Source: Dimargaris cristalligena (Eukaryota > Kickxellomycota > Dimargaritomycetes > Dimargaritales > Dimargaritaceae). From it: a DNA stretch of 63,990 nucleotides. Of the stretch, positions 1-13,756 are shown piece by piece. The stretch's first letter is position 1; each line of letters starts with the position of its first letter. The stretch spans positions 1 to 63,990 of the forward strand of contig JANBQC010000088.1 in NCBI GenBank assembly GCA_027576995.1. The letters are read 5' to 3'. The position numbers were made by a program, and so were the translations under genes. The notes under the pieces were generated by a model, which did not search any database, was not told the origin of the DNA, and saw only the letters and a program-made list of their open reading frames with translations.

Positions 1-433
1 GAAAAAATGTGGTAAATTCACCACACAAGGAATTGAACTGGTCCTAATGAGGCCCAGTTATATATATATAGGGATGACTCCAGAGGGAGGTCCCAATGGA
101 AGGATACTACTAAGATTAGGGGATAGGTAAATAAGCTGACTGGATAGCTATAGGTATCTGGAAGAGTCTAATGGATTGGCACTTGAGTAATTAGTATGGA
201 TAAGTGGAGTTCAGAAGGGGAAGGGTTATATAATAAGGGATAATCCTATAGTACTAAGTGTGACCAGAGGAATCCAAATATGGTACTATAAGGCCTAATA
301 TAGTCAGATGTCTAAGCTAGCTGGATTATAGTGGATTAGATAGTCCAATATGCATAGTGACATTATATATTTAAATAAAGCCACAGTAGATTTGTTACTC
401 CTTTTTTGCAATAATACTTATTATCATTAATAG
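1..433. other. AT-rich intergenic DNA, no gene seen
   Basis: AT-rich sequence with stops in all frames. I see no coding region, RNA gene or repeat here. Confidence 0.6.
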
Positions 434-776
434 ATGCTGTCTATGTTTTGTTATTTATTGGTGATACTTATTTTGCACAATGGACAAGTCCACAGTCTAT
501 AATAACTAAAAAGTCAGCATACTCAAGTGTAAAGAACATGGCAGAGACAAATTTTGAATGTAAAAATAGAATAAACTAATAGGGTCGGCTGGTAGGAAGG
601 AATAAAAGAAGGAGAAAGATATAGAAACAAATTTTTGCATGAAAATTTTTCTTTCCCCTCTATTAACATAATAAGTTTTTAAAAACGAATTATACATTTA
701 ATATTATTAATAGGTCATCCATTCATATAAAAATCGGGGTTTTTGTGAACTAAAATTGTAGATATCAGCTGAATTA

Positions 777-1130
777 GGGGAGGCGGGGCACAGTTTAATA
801 AATGAAAAAGGCGTGAGTCCGAAGGTGACATATGGTGGCATTTCCCTATCCTCAGGGACTGAAGAGGGAGTGCTATATTGTAGTACAGCACTTTATTCCC
901 TACCGAAAAATGTACCAGTAGACTGCGTGAAAACATCAGTTACCGAATATATAAGTGGTGGTACCAATTGGGGGACACTGACAGCGTGTGCAAGTAAATA
1001 TAATGTGTATGATCCGACCCCCACTGGGGTGCCACTTTTGGGTATCCAGGCTGATGGTAGCCTTGGGCCCAGCCAATGTGACAGCTCTATGTACTGCTTT
1101 GGGACCTGCCAACGGGTTCTACCTAATTAA
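777..1130 (+). CDS. Candidate terminal exon of a small cysteine-rich secreted-type protein
   Basis: The frame is open from just after a TAG at 774-776 to the stop at 1128-1130, and it has no ATG of its own (the first start-like codon is GTG at 813). A possible acceptor, AATTAG, lies directly before 777. The encoded ~117 residues contain six cysteines (motifs such as VLYCS, VDCVK, LTACA, PSQCD, MYCFGTC), a count compatible with three disulfides. About 270 bp upstream, an ATG at 434 opens a 22-codon hydrophobic reading frame (MLSMFCYLLVILILHN...) that resembles a signal peptide and is in compatible phase, but the only candidate donor near its end (GTCCAC at about 496) is poor. I do not recognise the family. 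It could be an exon of a secreted protein, a degraded gene, or chance. Confidence 0.3.
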   Translation, partial: GEAGHSLINEKGVSPKVTYGGISLSSGTEEGVLYCSTALYSLPKNVPVDCVKTSVTEYISGGTNWGTLTACASKYNVYDPTPTGVPLLGIQADGSLGPSQCDSSMYCFGTCQRVLPN

Positions 1131-1666
1131 TTGTGCATGATTGATATCTTACCCGCTGTTTGCCAACTAACATTAGTATATAGCCGAGTGAAATCCATCC
1201 TTATAAGCGAAAACGAATAGCATGTAGAACAGGTCCAGGCTCCATTAAAAGACTATAGTCCACTACACTCGGCCACAGTCGGTATAGTTTCAAGGCCATG
1301 AAGGGATCCGCATGCTTAAATTCAATACATCTGGCGCGGATGTATACCCGAAGTCCAATCTGTTCCATGCATTAATTACAAACTCACAACTCCACTTCTC
1401 TGGTTGCTATACTCTATACAACAAATCAATGAGGATGACCAAAATTGTGACTACAGATTTAAGTAAACCACTAATTTATACCAGACTCGACCTTACTTGT
1501 TTTCATTTAAGAAGTTATATAATCTTAAATTACCAATGGTATATTAGTTCAACTCAGGTAGGTGCCAGTATCTAGAGATGGATAAATACTTGGCCCTAAT
1601 AGCCCACCAACGAAATCAAAAGTCATGTGTTATTCTGGTTAACAATTATGTTCAAGGCCATTGCTA
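1131..1666. other. Intergenic DNA, no gene seen
   Basis: Only chance-length ORFs without family resemblance or splice support. It separates two cysteine-rich reading frames on opposite strands. Confidence 0.5.
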
Positions 1667-1897
1667 CTAGCGGCCTATACAAAGACATCCGAGGCACGCT
1701 GTTAGCGGGTTGCAGCAATCACCCTCGTCGTCATCATCGCCATCGCGGCGGTACAGGATTTGCCTAGTTTCTTCGGAAACGGAGGTACTGGTACTGATTT
1801 GCTTAGCCGAACCTTCCTGGTTTGAAGTAAGTGGGGCCGCGGATACCTGCAGTACAGCAAGGGTAATAGCCAGAGAAGCGAATACTAGAACTTTCAT
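1667..1897 (-). CDS. Small secreted cysteine-rich prepropeptide
   Basis: A 76-codon ORF with an ATG start. The first ~20 residues (MKVLVFASLAITLAVLQVSA) form a textbook signal peptide with an Ala-x-Ala-like cleavage site. A Ser/Thr/Gln-rich pro-region follows, then a dibasic RR at residues ~50-51, which is a Kex2-type processing site. After it comes an acidic linker (DGDDDDEGD) and a short C-terminus with five cysteines (DCCNPLTACLGCLCIGR). The layout of signal, pro-segment, dibasic site and Cys-rich tail is that of a processed secreted peptide; this is inference from layout, since I recognise no family. Five cysteines is an odd number, so one would be free or the peptide would dimerise. The gene stands alone in AT-rich DNA with no related neighbour. 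It could be a small effector, a signalling peptide or an antimicrobial peptide. Confidence 0.6.
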   Translation of the reverse strand: MKVLVFASLAITLAVLQVSAAPLTSNQEGSAKQISTSTSVSEETRQILYRRDGDDDDEGDCCNPLTACLGCLCIGR

Positions 1898-2820
1898 AAT
1901 AGCAGAATCGAGATATAATGAATTGGGCGGTGAAGGCTTGGCGTATGGTAAACGAGGGGATCCGATAAGACTAGGCCGGCTAACAGGTAATCAATTGGAT
2001 CATGTACGGTCGAACTAAGAGAGATAGGGGAATGTTGTTGAAATAGGAGGGGGTCAAGATGTTTTTATACGCTGGGGTGCACGAGTGTGCTCCTTGATGC
2101 GGGTCTCTTGCAAATCTAGTTTTCCATTTGCTCACCACCTCTATTGAAGGGTAACCACAAGTCTAGAGGCGAAAATCATAACAGGGGTACGATTATTTTT
2201 ATAATTTGAAGAGCACATGGTTTGGCCAAGGGACTCCTATCATGCGGCTCGACAGCCACATGAGGTTCAACAACCTTGTGAACCTCACAACTCGATGGTT
2301 GTACAGTGATACTGACCATAGCGACAGCTTCCAAGCCACAAAATGGTAACCTTGACGACCGCTACGAGGCAATATAAAGTATGTTGTTAGGAATGATTTG
2401 TCACATATGGCCCAGGTTGGGACCCACAGCGGTGATTGGAGGTGGCAATACACCACACAAAATTCCTATTAGATACTCTACATTATAAGTGCACCAGTTC
2501 TCATCCGTATTATTGTGGCAAACCAAGATTGAGGCATGCAGTCAGACTTTAAGGAAAATATCTAAGCCTCTACAACACGTAATATTATTAATTATCTACC
2601 GCTTTCTGGGAAGTTAATTGGGTCGAATGGTATATACATGTGGATATTCGCCTCAGGTGAGTCTTGGACCAGGGACCGATGTCCTAAATTTCCGCAAAGG
2701 GAAATGCATCAAACTGGCGTAGTGTACGGCCTGCGTTACCAGAGCATGCGACATTGTTTGATCTTGTTGGACAAACGTAGCCCCGCAGGGAATGTATCAC
2801 ATCGACCTTCCCAATAGATC
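1898..2820. other. Intergenic DNA, no gene seen
   Basis: Upstream flank of the secreted-peptide ORF, with a weak TATA-like ATTATATC on the minus strand near 1912-1919. No other coding signal. Confidence 0.45.
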
Positions 2821-3080
2821 ACGCACATCCCTCCGCCGATATTTCTGGCGCACCATACCCATTCCCCCATTTAACCCATATCTTTATATGGTGGAGTAGG
2901 CTACGGATAGGCCTGCTCACCGACAGGATATACTATGCCTTTGGAGGGTCACGCACATCCCTCCGCCGATATTTCTGGCGCACCATACCCATTCCCCCAT
3001 TTAACCCATATCTTTATATGGTGGAGTAGGCTACGGATAGGCCTGCTCACCGACAGGATATACTATGCCTTTGGAGGGTC
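2821..3080. repeat. Perfect 130-bp tandem duplication, two copies
   Basis: The 130 bases at 2821-2950 are repeated base for base at 2951-3080; both copies start ACGCACATCC and end TTGGAGGGTC. A few bases after the second copy (ACACACAACC) resemble the beginning of a third unit. No ORF spans both copies with a recognisable product. Perfect identity means either a recent duplication or an assembly artefact. Confidence 0.98.
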
Positions 3081-6394
<3,314 letters not shown>

Positions 6395-7071
6395 TAGGTT
6401 CGAAACAGACGTGTGTATATAGGGTGTTGGGTCGTGTATCTGTCCTCTTTCCGACCTTTACATCTCATTTATCGCCTTCTACCCCCTCCCATTCCCATTC
6501 CCACTCCCCCTGCCACGATAGCTAAAAGGGGATTTCCTAATATTGAGTGGTTTACTTCGTTAAGTTACTACTCCACACACTCTCCATTAATTAGTTCTTC
6601 GGCCACTATTCGGACCACACTACTGCTTCCGTAAACAACCTCCGTCCCTCAATATGCCATTTATTACAATGTAACCGAATTACGGTACTGTCTAGCCTAA
6701 TCGCAAGTCGCTATTACCACCCCTAAAAAACCCATTTCATACCATGCGGATATCATATCCACCTACCATCCCATGATGCCAAAATAAACCAGTTGCTACT
6801 GCATTCATTAGATACTTGGGTCTATAGACCCATATACTTTACGGGAGTTACCATTGGTCGCTTAATAGTTGTAAATACTGGGTCGCGGGCCTAGTGGAGA
6901 AGCCTGTCCTATATACAGTCTAAGTTTACGCAATGATCCATCTAATGCAAGAGTAAAATCACTCCCGAATCTAGAGCTTCTCTCCCTCAGATGCCAACTA
7001 CTACTCGTCGGCGTTGTATCTCATACATCTCCGTTTTTGGCTACCAAATTTATTGCAACAACTTTGCCTGG
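6395..7071. other. Intergenic DNA, 3' flank of PRP43
   Basis: AT-rich DNA following the helicase stop, pyrimidine-rich over the first 150 bases. No supported gene. Confidence 0.5.
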
Positions 7072-7570
7072 CCTTCTTGGTCAGCTGCTACCCAGTACAA
7101 CTTCGGTAACTATACTGTATTGCTAACTATTGGATGCCGAATTCATATATTATACATGTGGGAAAGATTCAACTAGTCTATATAACGAATAATCCGTTGG
7201 ATGAAACAAATACTACTTACTGGTTAAAAACAAATTAGCCATCTACTTTACGATGCACATATTATTCCAAACCCTATATAGCTGGGCCGAATTTAACCCA
7301 TGTGCTCACTCCCCATCGACCTTCTTAGTCAGCTACTACCCAAGATTACTTCGATAATTATATTGCATTGCTAGTTATTGGCCATTGAATTTATATGTTG
7401 TACATGTGGATATGGGAGAAGTTCATTCAGGCTGTATAATGAAAAATCCATTGGATAAGGCCAATATTACTGGTTAAAAGTTATTCTCACATATATTCGC
7501 CCATACACGTATTGTGTAAAACCTTATACAGCTAGTTTGAATTTCTCCCATATATATATCCCGCCCTCCT
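7072..7570. repeat. Two diverged tandem units of a ~250-bp repeat
   Basis: The sequence beginning CCTTCTTGGTCAGCTGCTACCC at 7072 recurs beginning CCTTCTTAGTCAGCTACTACCC at 7320, a period of about 248 bp. Through the unit the two copies share blocks such as TTGCTAACTATTGG/TTGCTAGTTATTGG, the ATGTGG region, ATCCRTTGGAT, TTACTGGTTAAAA and TATAGCTGGGCCGAATTT / TACAGCTAGTTTGAATTT. Identity is clearly above chance but well below perfect, so the duplication is old. No protein is encoded. Further copies of the second half lie at about 7735-7885 and 50112-50262, so this is a dispersed family. Confidence 0.75.
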
Positions 7571-7734
7571 TAACCAGAATGCACCAAACCTCCTAGTACT
7601 TTCTAATTAATTCAGAATTGATATTGGCATCTGTTCAATCGAATGGGCCAAGTAGGATCCTCGACCGCAGTTAGCACAGACCTCATTCCCCAAACCGAAA
7701 TTTAACCCGGTTTAATATTATTTGCTCTCATACA

Positions 7735-7885
7735 TCCATTTGGGAGAAGTTCATCCAAGTTGTATAACGAAAAATCCATTAGATTCGGCCAATATTACTA
7801 GTTAAACATACATTTCCCATCTATTTTCCCATACACGTATAATGTAAACCCTTATATAGCTGGGCCGAATTTCACCCATTTCAAG
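7735..7885. repeat. Third, partial copy of the dispersed repeat
   Basis: Matches the second half of the unit at 7321-7570: GGGAGAAGTTCATCC, TGTATAACGAAAAATCCATTAG, CCAATATTACTAGTTAAA, CCCATACACGTATAATGTAAA and CTTATATAGCTGGGCCGAAT appear in the same order and spacing. Confidence 0.75.
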
Positions 7886-8950
7886 CCCACTGATTGTAGG
7901 CATAACTTGGCTGCTATTCTAACGTATTTAGCAATAATTATGGTATCTATTTCTATTCGATTGTCCATCCATCCATGGGATCAAGTGGCAGGTTTTAATC
8001 GGAAAAAAATTCAACCATGTCTCTGCCCATCGATAGTGCTGAAGCATGGTGGGGCCCAACCTGGTCTAAACTACAGCCATTAGCTTATCTCCCGGGTCAT
8101 TGGAAGCAAGGCGTGGGGGCGGGGGAAAAGTGGCTCGGGATAAAAATGACCTTAGCACGCCCAAAATGGTAGTAAAAATGGCCCTAGTGTACACAGTTAG
8201 AGTATTTTCAAATATATATTCCCGTATTTCGCCACTTTTCCCGTTATGTGGGTGAAATAGTAAGCCGATTTAGAGACAGGTGTCCACGGCTTCACGCTGT
8301 ATGGCGTGCTGAAAGGAAGGCATTGGGACCACGGGGCTCTGGCATTGGTGGTGCATCATTTCAAAATCCTTTATTTTAAAAGAACGGATACAAAGGGGTT
8401 CGGACTCTCACATGGTTTGTTTACGAGTTGGCGTTTCTTCAAGTAATCCAGGCAACTTTGACGGGGTCGAAGAGCTTAACTGGAGACTAACCGGGTGGTA
8501 ATAAGACATCAAGACACCCGTCGGCTGATTCCGGCGGGCCGAGTGGTGCGGAGGGGCATATTGCAAGATGGACAAGCCGCCACCGCCACCATTACGCTGA
8601 GCGCCTAGGCGTGATATGTGAGGCCATTTGGCCCGTGACTGCATGTATGCACCGCTAGGCCCTCGCGACCCGACTCCACAGAGATCAGTAATTTGCGTGA
8701 GTCTGGTAAAGCCTCCCCCGCGACTGGTCGAGGACTCCCACTGCCCTACCCCCCCCTCCTTGACTATTCCCCCTGGCTATATGCGTTAGCCTTCAATATA
8801 AATACCGGTGTGTGGCCCTGAGTCATCCCGTTCGATACTGTTGTCTTGGTTCTTCTCAACTTAATTTTCACTTCTCTTGTTACCTCCAGTGTCCGCGACC
8901 CCTTCTCACTTCCTCCCCACTTCACGCATTTTCTCTGTATATATCTCACC
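7886..8950. other. Intergenic DNA and promoter region of the hexose transporter
   Basis: No supported gene. The final ~150 bases upstream of the transporter ATG are rich in CTTCTC/CCTCC pyrimidine tracts, as expected for a fungal promoter and 5' UTR. An in-frame run of codons extends upstream of the chosen ATG but looks like leader sequence. Confidence 0.45.
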
Positions 8951-10417
8951 ATGGGGAGTGCCCAGGTTTATCTGGCCGCCAGTATCGCCGCCATCGGCGG
9001 CTTTTTGTTCGGCTACGACACGGGGGTGATCTCCGGCACCCTCGATATGCCCAACTTCAAGGCCTTCTACAGCAACCCCGACGCCACCATGCGGGGCACT
9101 ATCGTGTCCATGCTGACCTTGGGCTGCTTTATTGGTTCCTTGGGCTCCGGTTATCTGGCCGACCGTATCGGCCGAAAATTCAGCATCGTACTCGGCTCGG
9201 TCGTTTTCATTGTTGGCGCCGTTCTGCAGACCACCGCCACGGGGGTGGGTATGCTGATCGCCGGCCGGATCATAGCCGGACTCGGGGTCGGTATTCTCAG
9301 CATGTGTGTTCCGGTATTCCAGTCCGAAATTGCTCCCACCGATATCCGAGGTCGTCTGGTTTCCCTCCAACAGCTAGCCATCACCATTGGTATCGCAGTG
9401 TCCTTTTGGATCGATTACGGCTGCGAGAAACTCGGACCCGACACTACCGCGACCTGGCGAATCCCCTTTGGTATCCAAATCATACCGGCCACCCTCCTCA
9501 TCATTGGCATCCTGTTCATGCCGTTCTCCCCGCGGTGGCTCCTCGACCACGACAGGGATGAGGAAGCCATCCGCGTGTTGGCCCGCCTGCGGTCCAACGG
9601 TGACCCCACCGCCCCCCAAGTGATGGAGGAGTTCAATCATATCAAGGAAGAAATCAATTTCGAGCGGGAACACTCCGTTCGCAGCTACAGTCAACTTCTG
9701 CGGCGACCCATTCGTCGTCGACTTGTGCTGGGCGTGGTTATTCAGATTCTACAGCAGTTAACCGGTATCAACGTGATTATGTACTACGCCCCTACCATCT
9801 TCCAGCAGGCTGGTCTCAGCGGTACCTCGGCCTCCTTATTGGCTACAGGTATCAATGGGTGCGTCAATATCCTGGCCACCATTCCCGCCATTCTCTACGT
9901 TGATCGTTGGGGCCGCCGCAAGACGCTCCTGTCGGGATCCACTATTATGGGCATCGCCTATCTCATCATTGGGTGTATCATTGCGACCAAGGGCACCAAA
10001 GTTATTGACCCCGACGGTTCGGTGTCAGTGGTCATGGCCAACAAGGCTGCTAGTTTTGCTACCATCGTATTTGTCTACGTTTTCGTTGCCGGCTTTGCCT
10101 TTTCCTGGGGCCCGATCGGGTGGATTTATCCCTCCGAGATCTTCCCCCTCCATGTGCGGGCCAAGGCTACTTCCATTTCCACCGCCGCCAACTGGCTATT
10201 CAACTTCGCCCTGGGCCAAGTCGCGCCGATCCTGCTGGAGAAAATCACCTGGGGTCTTTACATCATTTTCGCGGCCTTGGCGGTAGTATCCATCGGGATC
10301 GTCTACTTCTTCTTCCCTGAGACTAAAGGAAAGTCACTTGAGGAAATGGACGAAGTCTTTGGTGTGTCTGGCGACTATGCATCCCCTCGCGTTAAACACT
10401 CTGAGGATATGGAGTGA
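8951..10417 (+). CDS. MFS hexose transporter (sugar porter family)
   Basis: A 488-residue protein from the ATG at 8951 (context CACCATGGGG). A longer reading frame from 8846 would add a Pro/Phe-rich leader not seen in this family, so I prefer the internal start. The protein is a 12-TM sugar:proton symporter or facilitator of the plasma membrane. Motifs of the sugar porter family: TM1 GGFLFGYDTGVISG, loop 2-3 DRIGRKFS, the post-TM6 SPRWLL motif, QQLTGINVIMYYAPTIF in TM7, loop 8-9 DRWGRRKT and the terminal PETKGKSLEEMDEVF. The QLTGIN and PETKG signatures resemble fungal glucose/hexose uptake proteins; the exact substrate cannot be read from sequence. Single exon, with a short cytosolic C-terminus. 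Confidence 0.93.
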   Translation: MGSAQVYLAASIAAIGGFLFGYDTGVISGTLDMPNFKAFYSNPDATMRGTIVSMLTLGCFIGSLGSGYLADRIGRKFSIVLGSVVFIVGAVLQTTATGVGMLIAGRIIAGLGVGILSMCVPVFQSEIAPTDIRGRLVSLQQLAITIGIAVSFWIDYGCEKLGPDTTATWRIPFGIQIIPATLLIIGILFMPFSPRWLLDHDRDEEAIRVLARLRSNGDPTAPQVMEEFNHIKEEINFEREHSVRSYSQLLRRPIRRRLVLGVVIQILQQLTGINVIMYYAPTIFQQAGLSGTSASLLATGINGCVNILATIPAILYVDRWGRRKTLLSGSTIMGIAYLIIGCIIATKGTKVIDPDGSVSVVMANKAASFATIVFVYVFVAGFAFSWGPIGWIYPSEIFPLHVRAKATSISTAANWLFNFALGQVAPILLEKITWGLYIIFAALAVVSIGIVYFFFPETKGKSLEEMDEVFGVSGDYASPRVKHSEDME

Positions 10418-11393
10418 GTGCCCCCGGTTGGTTATGGCGACTTTGGGTGACAGCCTCAACGAAACCCAGCCACACCTCCACTTCTCGACTTAATATTTAG
10501 AATAGTATATCTTTAACAATGGCACTTCCGTTGACTCGCCAATGGGCCCTTGAAATAGAAATATGTAATCTATTTGATATGATTATATTCACCCCATTTA
10601 TTTTCTATTCCCGCCTTCCCCCCTTAGTTTTACATCATGGTTATGACCTCAGTCTGTTTAATAAATCCACAGAGGCGCCACCCCACTGGCGGTCACGCGT
10701 ACCTGTAAAGATGGACATTCCTTTGCCGGAAAGGCTCCGCAACAGGAGGTTTCTGCGGGATACTTTTTTTTATTTCTGGATGTTGTAACCACACACATGA
10801 TGTCCCCTATTTTTGGCACATTTTTAGTGATTAGCAATCGTCTGCTGTTGCGTGTGGCGTGAGATCCCGGATTAGGTAAGGTTAGGGTGTTGACTTGCTC
10901 GTTTTACGGCAAGGCCTACTTCTCCTCAGCCATAACACCAGGTATGGCCCCCATTTCAGTATTTAAGCGATCCATCTAATAGAGTGACGATACCCATTTA
11001 TTCACAAGGGCATCCCAGATTTACCGATCGCATCTAAACCTACCGATATACCAAGGCAGCTCTACTCGCTATATTCTGCCCATATTAAATCATTGCCAAA
11101 GTTGATGGCGTCTTTACCTCAATTGTACTCATTACTGCATCGAAGCTTGCTGCATTGCAACGATATTGATTCCACACAGTCCTCAAGTGCTTTGCTTCAT
11201 GTATCTTTATTTTTTTTGCAACGTAATTGACCACTTACGGGGCATTTTTACTGGTGCCCCAAGGTGTCCAATAGCTGCTCGTGTATACCCAGACACGACC
11301 TCTCCCTTATCACACTTAACCCTTCAGCCTCCTCTACTCGCCAACTCACTTACTTTCTATATCTCCTATTAAAGTCGTCACAACATTCGAGCC
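10418..11393. other. Intergenic DNA, no gene seen
   Basis: AT-rich DNA between two + strand genes. No ORF has family resemblance or splice support. Confidence 0.5.
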
Positions 11394-13529
11394 ATGAGTG
11401 CTACCGGGAACAAAGGTACGTCTGTTTCTTATTACTTAAAGGGGGTTTCCCGGTACAGGTTTGGCACTATAGTGTACTTAGACAAGGGACGCACGCATTC
11501 CCTGGTGACATTAGTTACTTTCTCAAAAACCCCATTGTGACCAGAGCCCCTCACTCCGTTCGTTCGATTCCACCCTGTCTTTGGTATACTATTTTTTTTC
11601 CAACCCCGACATATAGTGGTACAGTGCCCCTGCTGTCAGACGGAGGTCTACGAGTTGTTCATTAACAACCACCTGGATTCGGGCTGTTCAACTCATAAGC
11701 TTACCCGAGCCTCGACCGCCCCTTCCGCCGAACCGTTGCATTCGCCCAACCACCATGTCAGTCAAACCCCTAACGACCTATCGTCCCCGCTTCGGAAACG
11801 GCCCCGACAGGTTGAAGTACCGACTACCCCAACGCCAACCACCACCCCTCAGCGTCCCGTATGGTTAAGTCCCCTACTCCGCCAGCCCAGCTTCACTATG
11901 GAAGGCAGTCCGTCGACGTCAACGTCAACGCCAACCCCGCCTAGTCCTTACCAAAAGCCCCCTCTACCCACCTCCCCCCTTCCCTTGGCACCTAAATCCC
12001 CGGGCGTTCCTACTCCGACTGTCGCCGTGAAACCAATGGGTGCGGGCGGATCAATGGCCACGGGACCCCATCAACCGAGTTTAGCGCGAGCCAAGAGCAA
12101 TGGTAGTAGCCAGGCGCCCCTGGCGGAACTGATGCGGCCCCAAACGCTGGACGAAATCTACGGCCAAGATGAGTTAGTGGGACCCCAGGGTATTCTACGC
12201 ACGCTCATTACCCAACGGGGCCGGATACCCTCTCTGATTCTATGGGGCCCCCCTGGTACAGGGAAAACCACCTTGGCCCGCATCATGGCCCGGTCCGTGC
12301 AGGCCTATTTCCGTGAACTCTCCGCCGTCAGCCAGGGACTCGCGGACGTGAAGAAAATACTCGAGGAGGCCCAGCAAACCACCAAATACACTCGCCGGCC
12401 CATTGTGTTATTCATTGACGAAATTCACCGGTTTAATAAGGCCCAGCAGGACTTTTTCCTGCCGTTTGTGGAACGGGGGACCGTGACGCTGATTGGCGCA
12501 ACAACGGAAAACCCCTCCTTCAAGGTCAATAATGCGCTCCTTAGTCGGACTCGAGTATTGGTCCTCAAGGAAATATGTCCCGAAGTGATGATCAATATAT
12601 TAAAGCGCGCAGCCGCGCTAAAGGAAGGCGGGACGAGTCACGTGCCACCTCCCCAAGAGACTTTAAACTGTATCGCCCAACTAAGCAACGGCGACGGTAA
12701 GTATTCGCTGTCCAAACAACCTTACTGCACACCCAATAGTATCAATTCGGTGTTGGCTGATGAACCGGGGTTTATTATTTTATTTATGAACCGACTGACC
12801 GATTATAACTATTTTTAGATTGGTTACCAAGTACATCACATTACCCATTCGACGTTCCTGTAATTAATGTCGTCGCTGTTACCAACCCTAATGTACTATA
12901 CCAAACCATCAGCCCGGACTGCCATCAATACCCTCGACATGGCCCTGGATATCCAAACGGGACCGGAGTTGACCGTCCAGGATGTGAAAAACGCCCTTCA
13001 GCGCACTCACCTCTTCTACGACCGGGACGGCGACGAACACTACAACATCATCTCGGCCTTCCACAAGAGTATCCGGGGCAGCGACGCCAACGCGACCCTA
13101 TACTGGCTCGGCCGCATGCTCGTGGGCGGTGAAGACCCCCTCTACGTAGCCCGCCGGATGATTCGTATTGCTTCCGAAGACGTGGGCTTGGCCGATCCCC
13201 AGGCCCTACCGATCGCCGTAGCGGCCTATCAGTCCGCCCAATTTATCGGTATGCCCGAATGCGATACCGTGCTGGCCGAAGTGGCCGTGTATTTGGCCCG
13301 CGCCCCAAAGAGTGTCGAGGTCTACGCGGCTTATAAACGGGTAAAGGAAGCCATTGCTTCTGAGGGCCAGACCCAGCAAGTGCCACTGCACTTGAGGAAT
13401 GCCCCCACGCGGTTGATGGCTGATTTGGGGTATGCCAAGGACTATAAATATAACCCTGATTATGAGGGACCGGTGCAGCAGGACTACCTCCCACCGGAAT
13501 TACTCGGGTGCAATTTCTTTCAAGATTAA
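11394..13529 (+). CDS. WRNIP1/Mgs1-type AAA ATPase with UBZ finger (3 exons)
   Basis: Exons 11394-11415, 11617-12696 and 12913-13529 give 572 residues. The first exon is 22 nt (encoding MSATGNK plus one base), with donor GTACGT and acceptor ATATAG. Intron 2 has donor GTAAGT and acceptor CATCAG. Both junctions keep phase and restore family sequence: the first joins straight into the zinc finger, the second restores GDARTAINTLD. A Rad18-like UBZ finger (C11-x2-C14...H26...C31) binds ubiquitin in this family. After a Pro/Ser/Thr-rich linker comes the AAA core: Walker A GPPGTGKT (218-225), Walker B FIDEIHRF (D275, E276), sensor GATTENPSF, then the RarA/MgsA C-terminal helical region. The family acts at stalled replication forks with PCNA and DNA polymerase delta. 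The ATG in exon 1 is the only one that puts residues before the finger. Confidence 0.93.
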
Positions 13530-13756
13530 ACCTGTTGCGGGAAGAGAATAATGATAGATATGAATCTCATGCCGAAACACCAATTGTTTGGGGGACTTGC
13601 TTATTATTTCCTTTATTTGTTGGATACACATCGACAGTATCCGGTGTATTTCAAAAGTGGTAACATTATTAATAAATCAAACTATTAAGTAAGTCATAAG
13701 GATGGTATTCAGTGCATCAGCACCGTTGCTTAAAACAGCCGGAAAAGACAGCGTGA

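Noticed and set aside
12867..12912. Apparent ATG start of a separate gene downstream of the first WRNIP1 ORF
   Set aside because: The region is the end of intron 2: the AAA-family sequence resumes only after the CATCAG acceptor, and the phase matches the upstream exon exactly.
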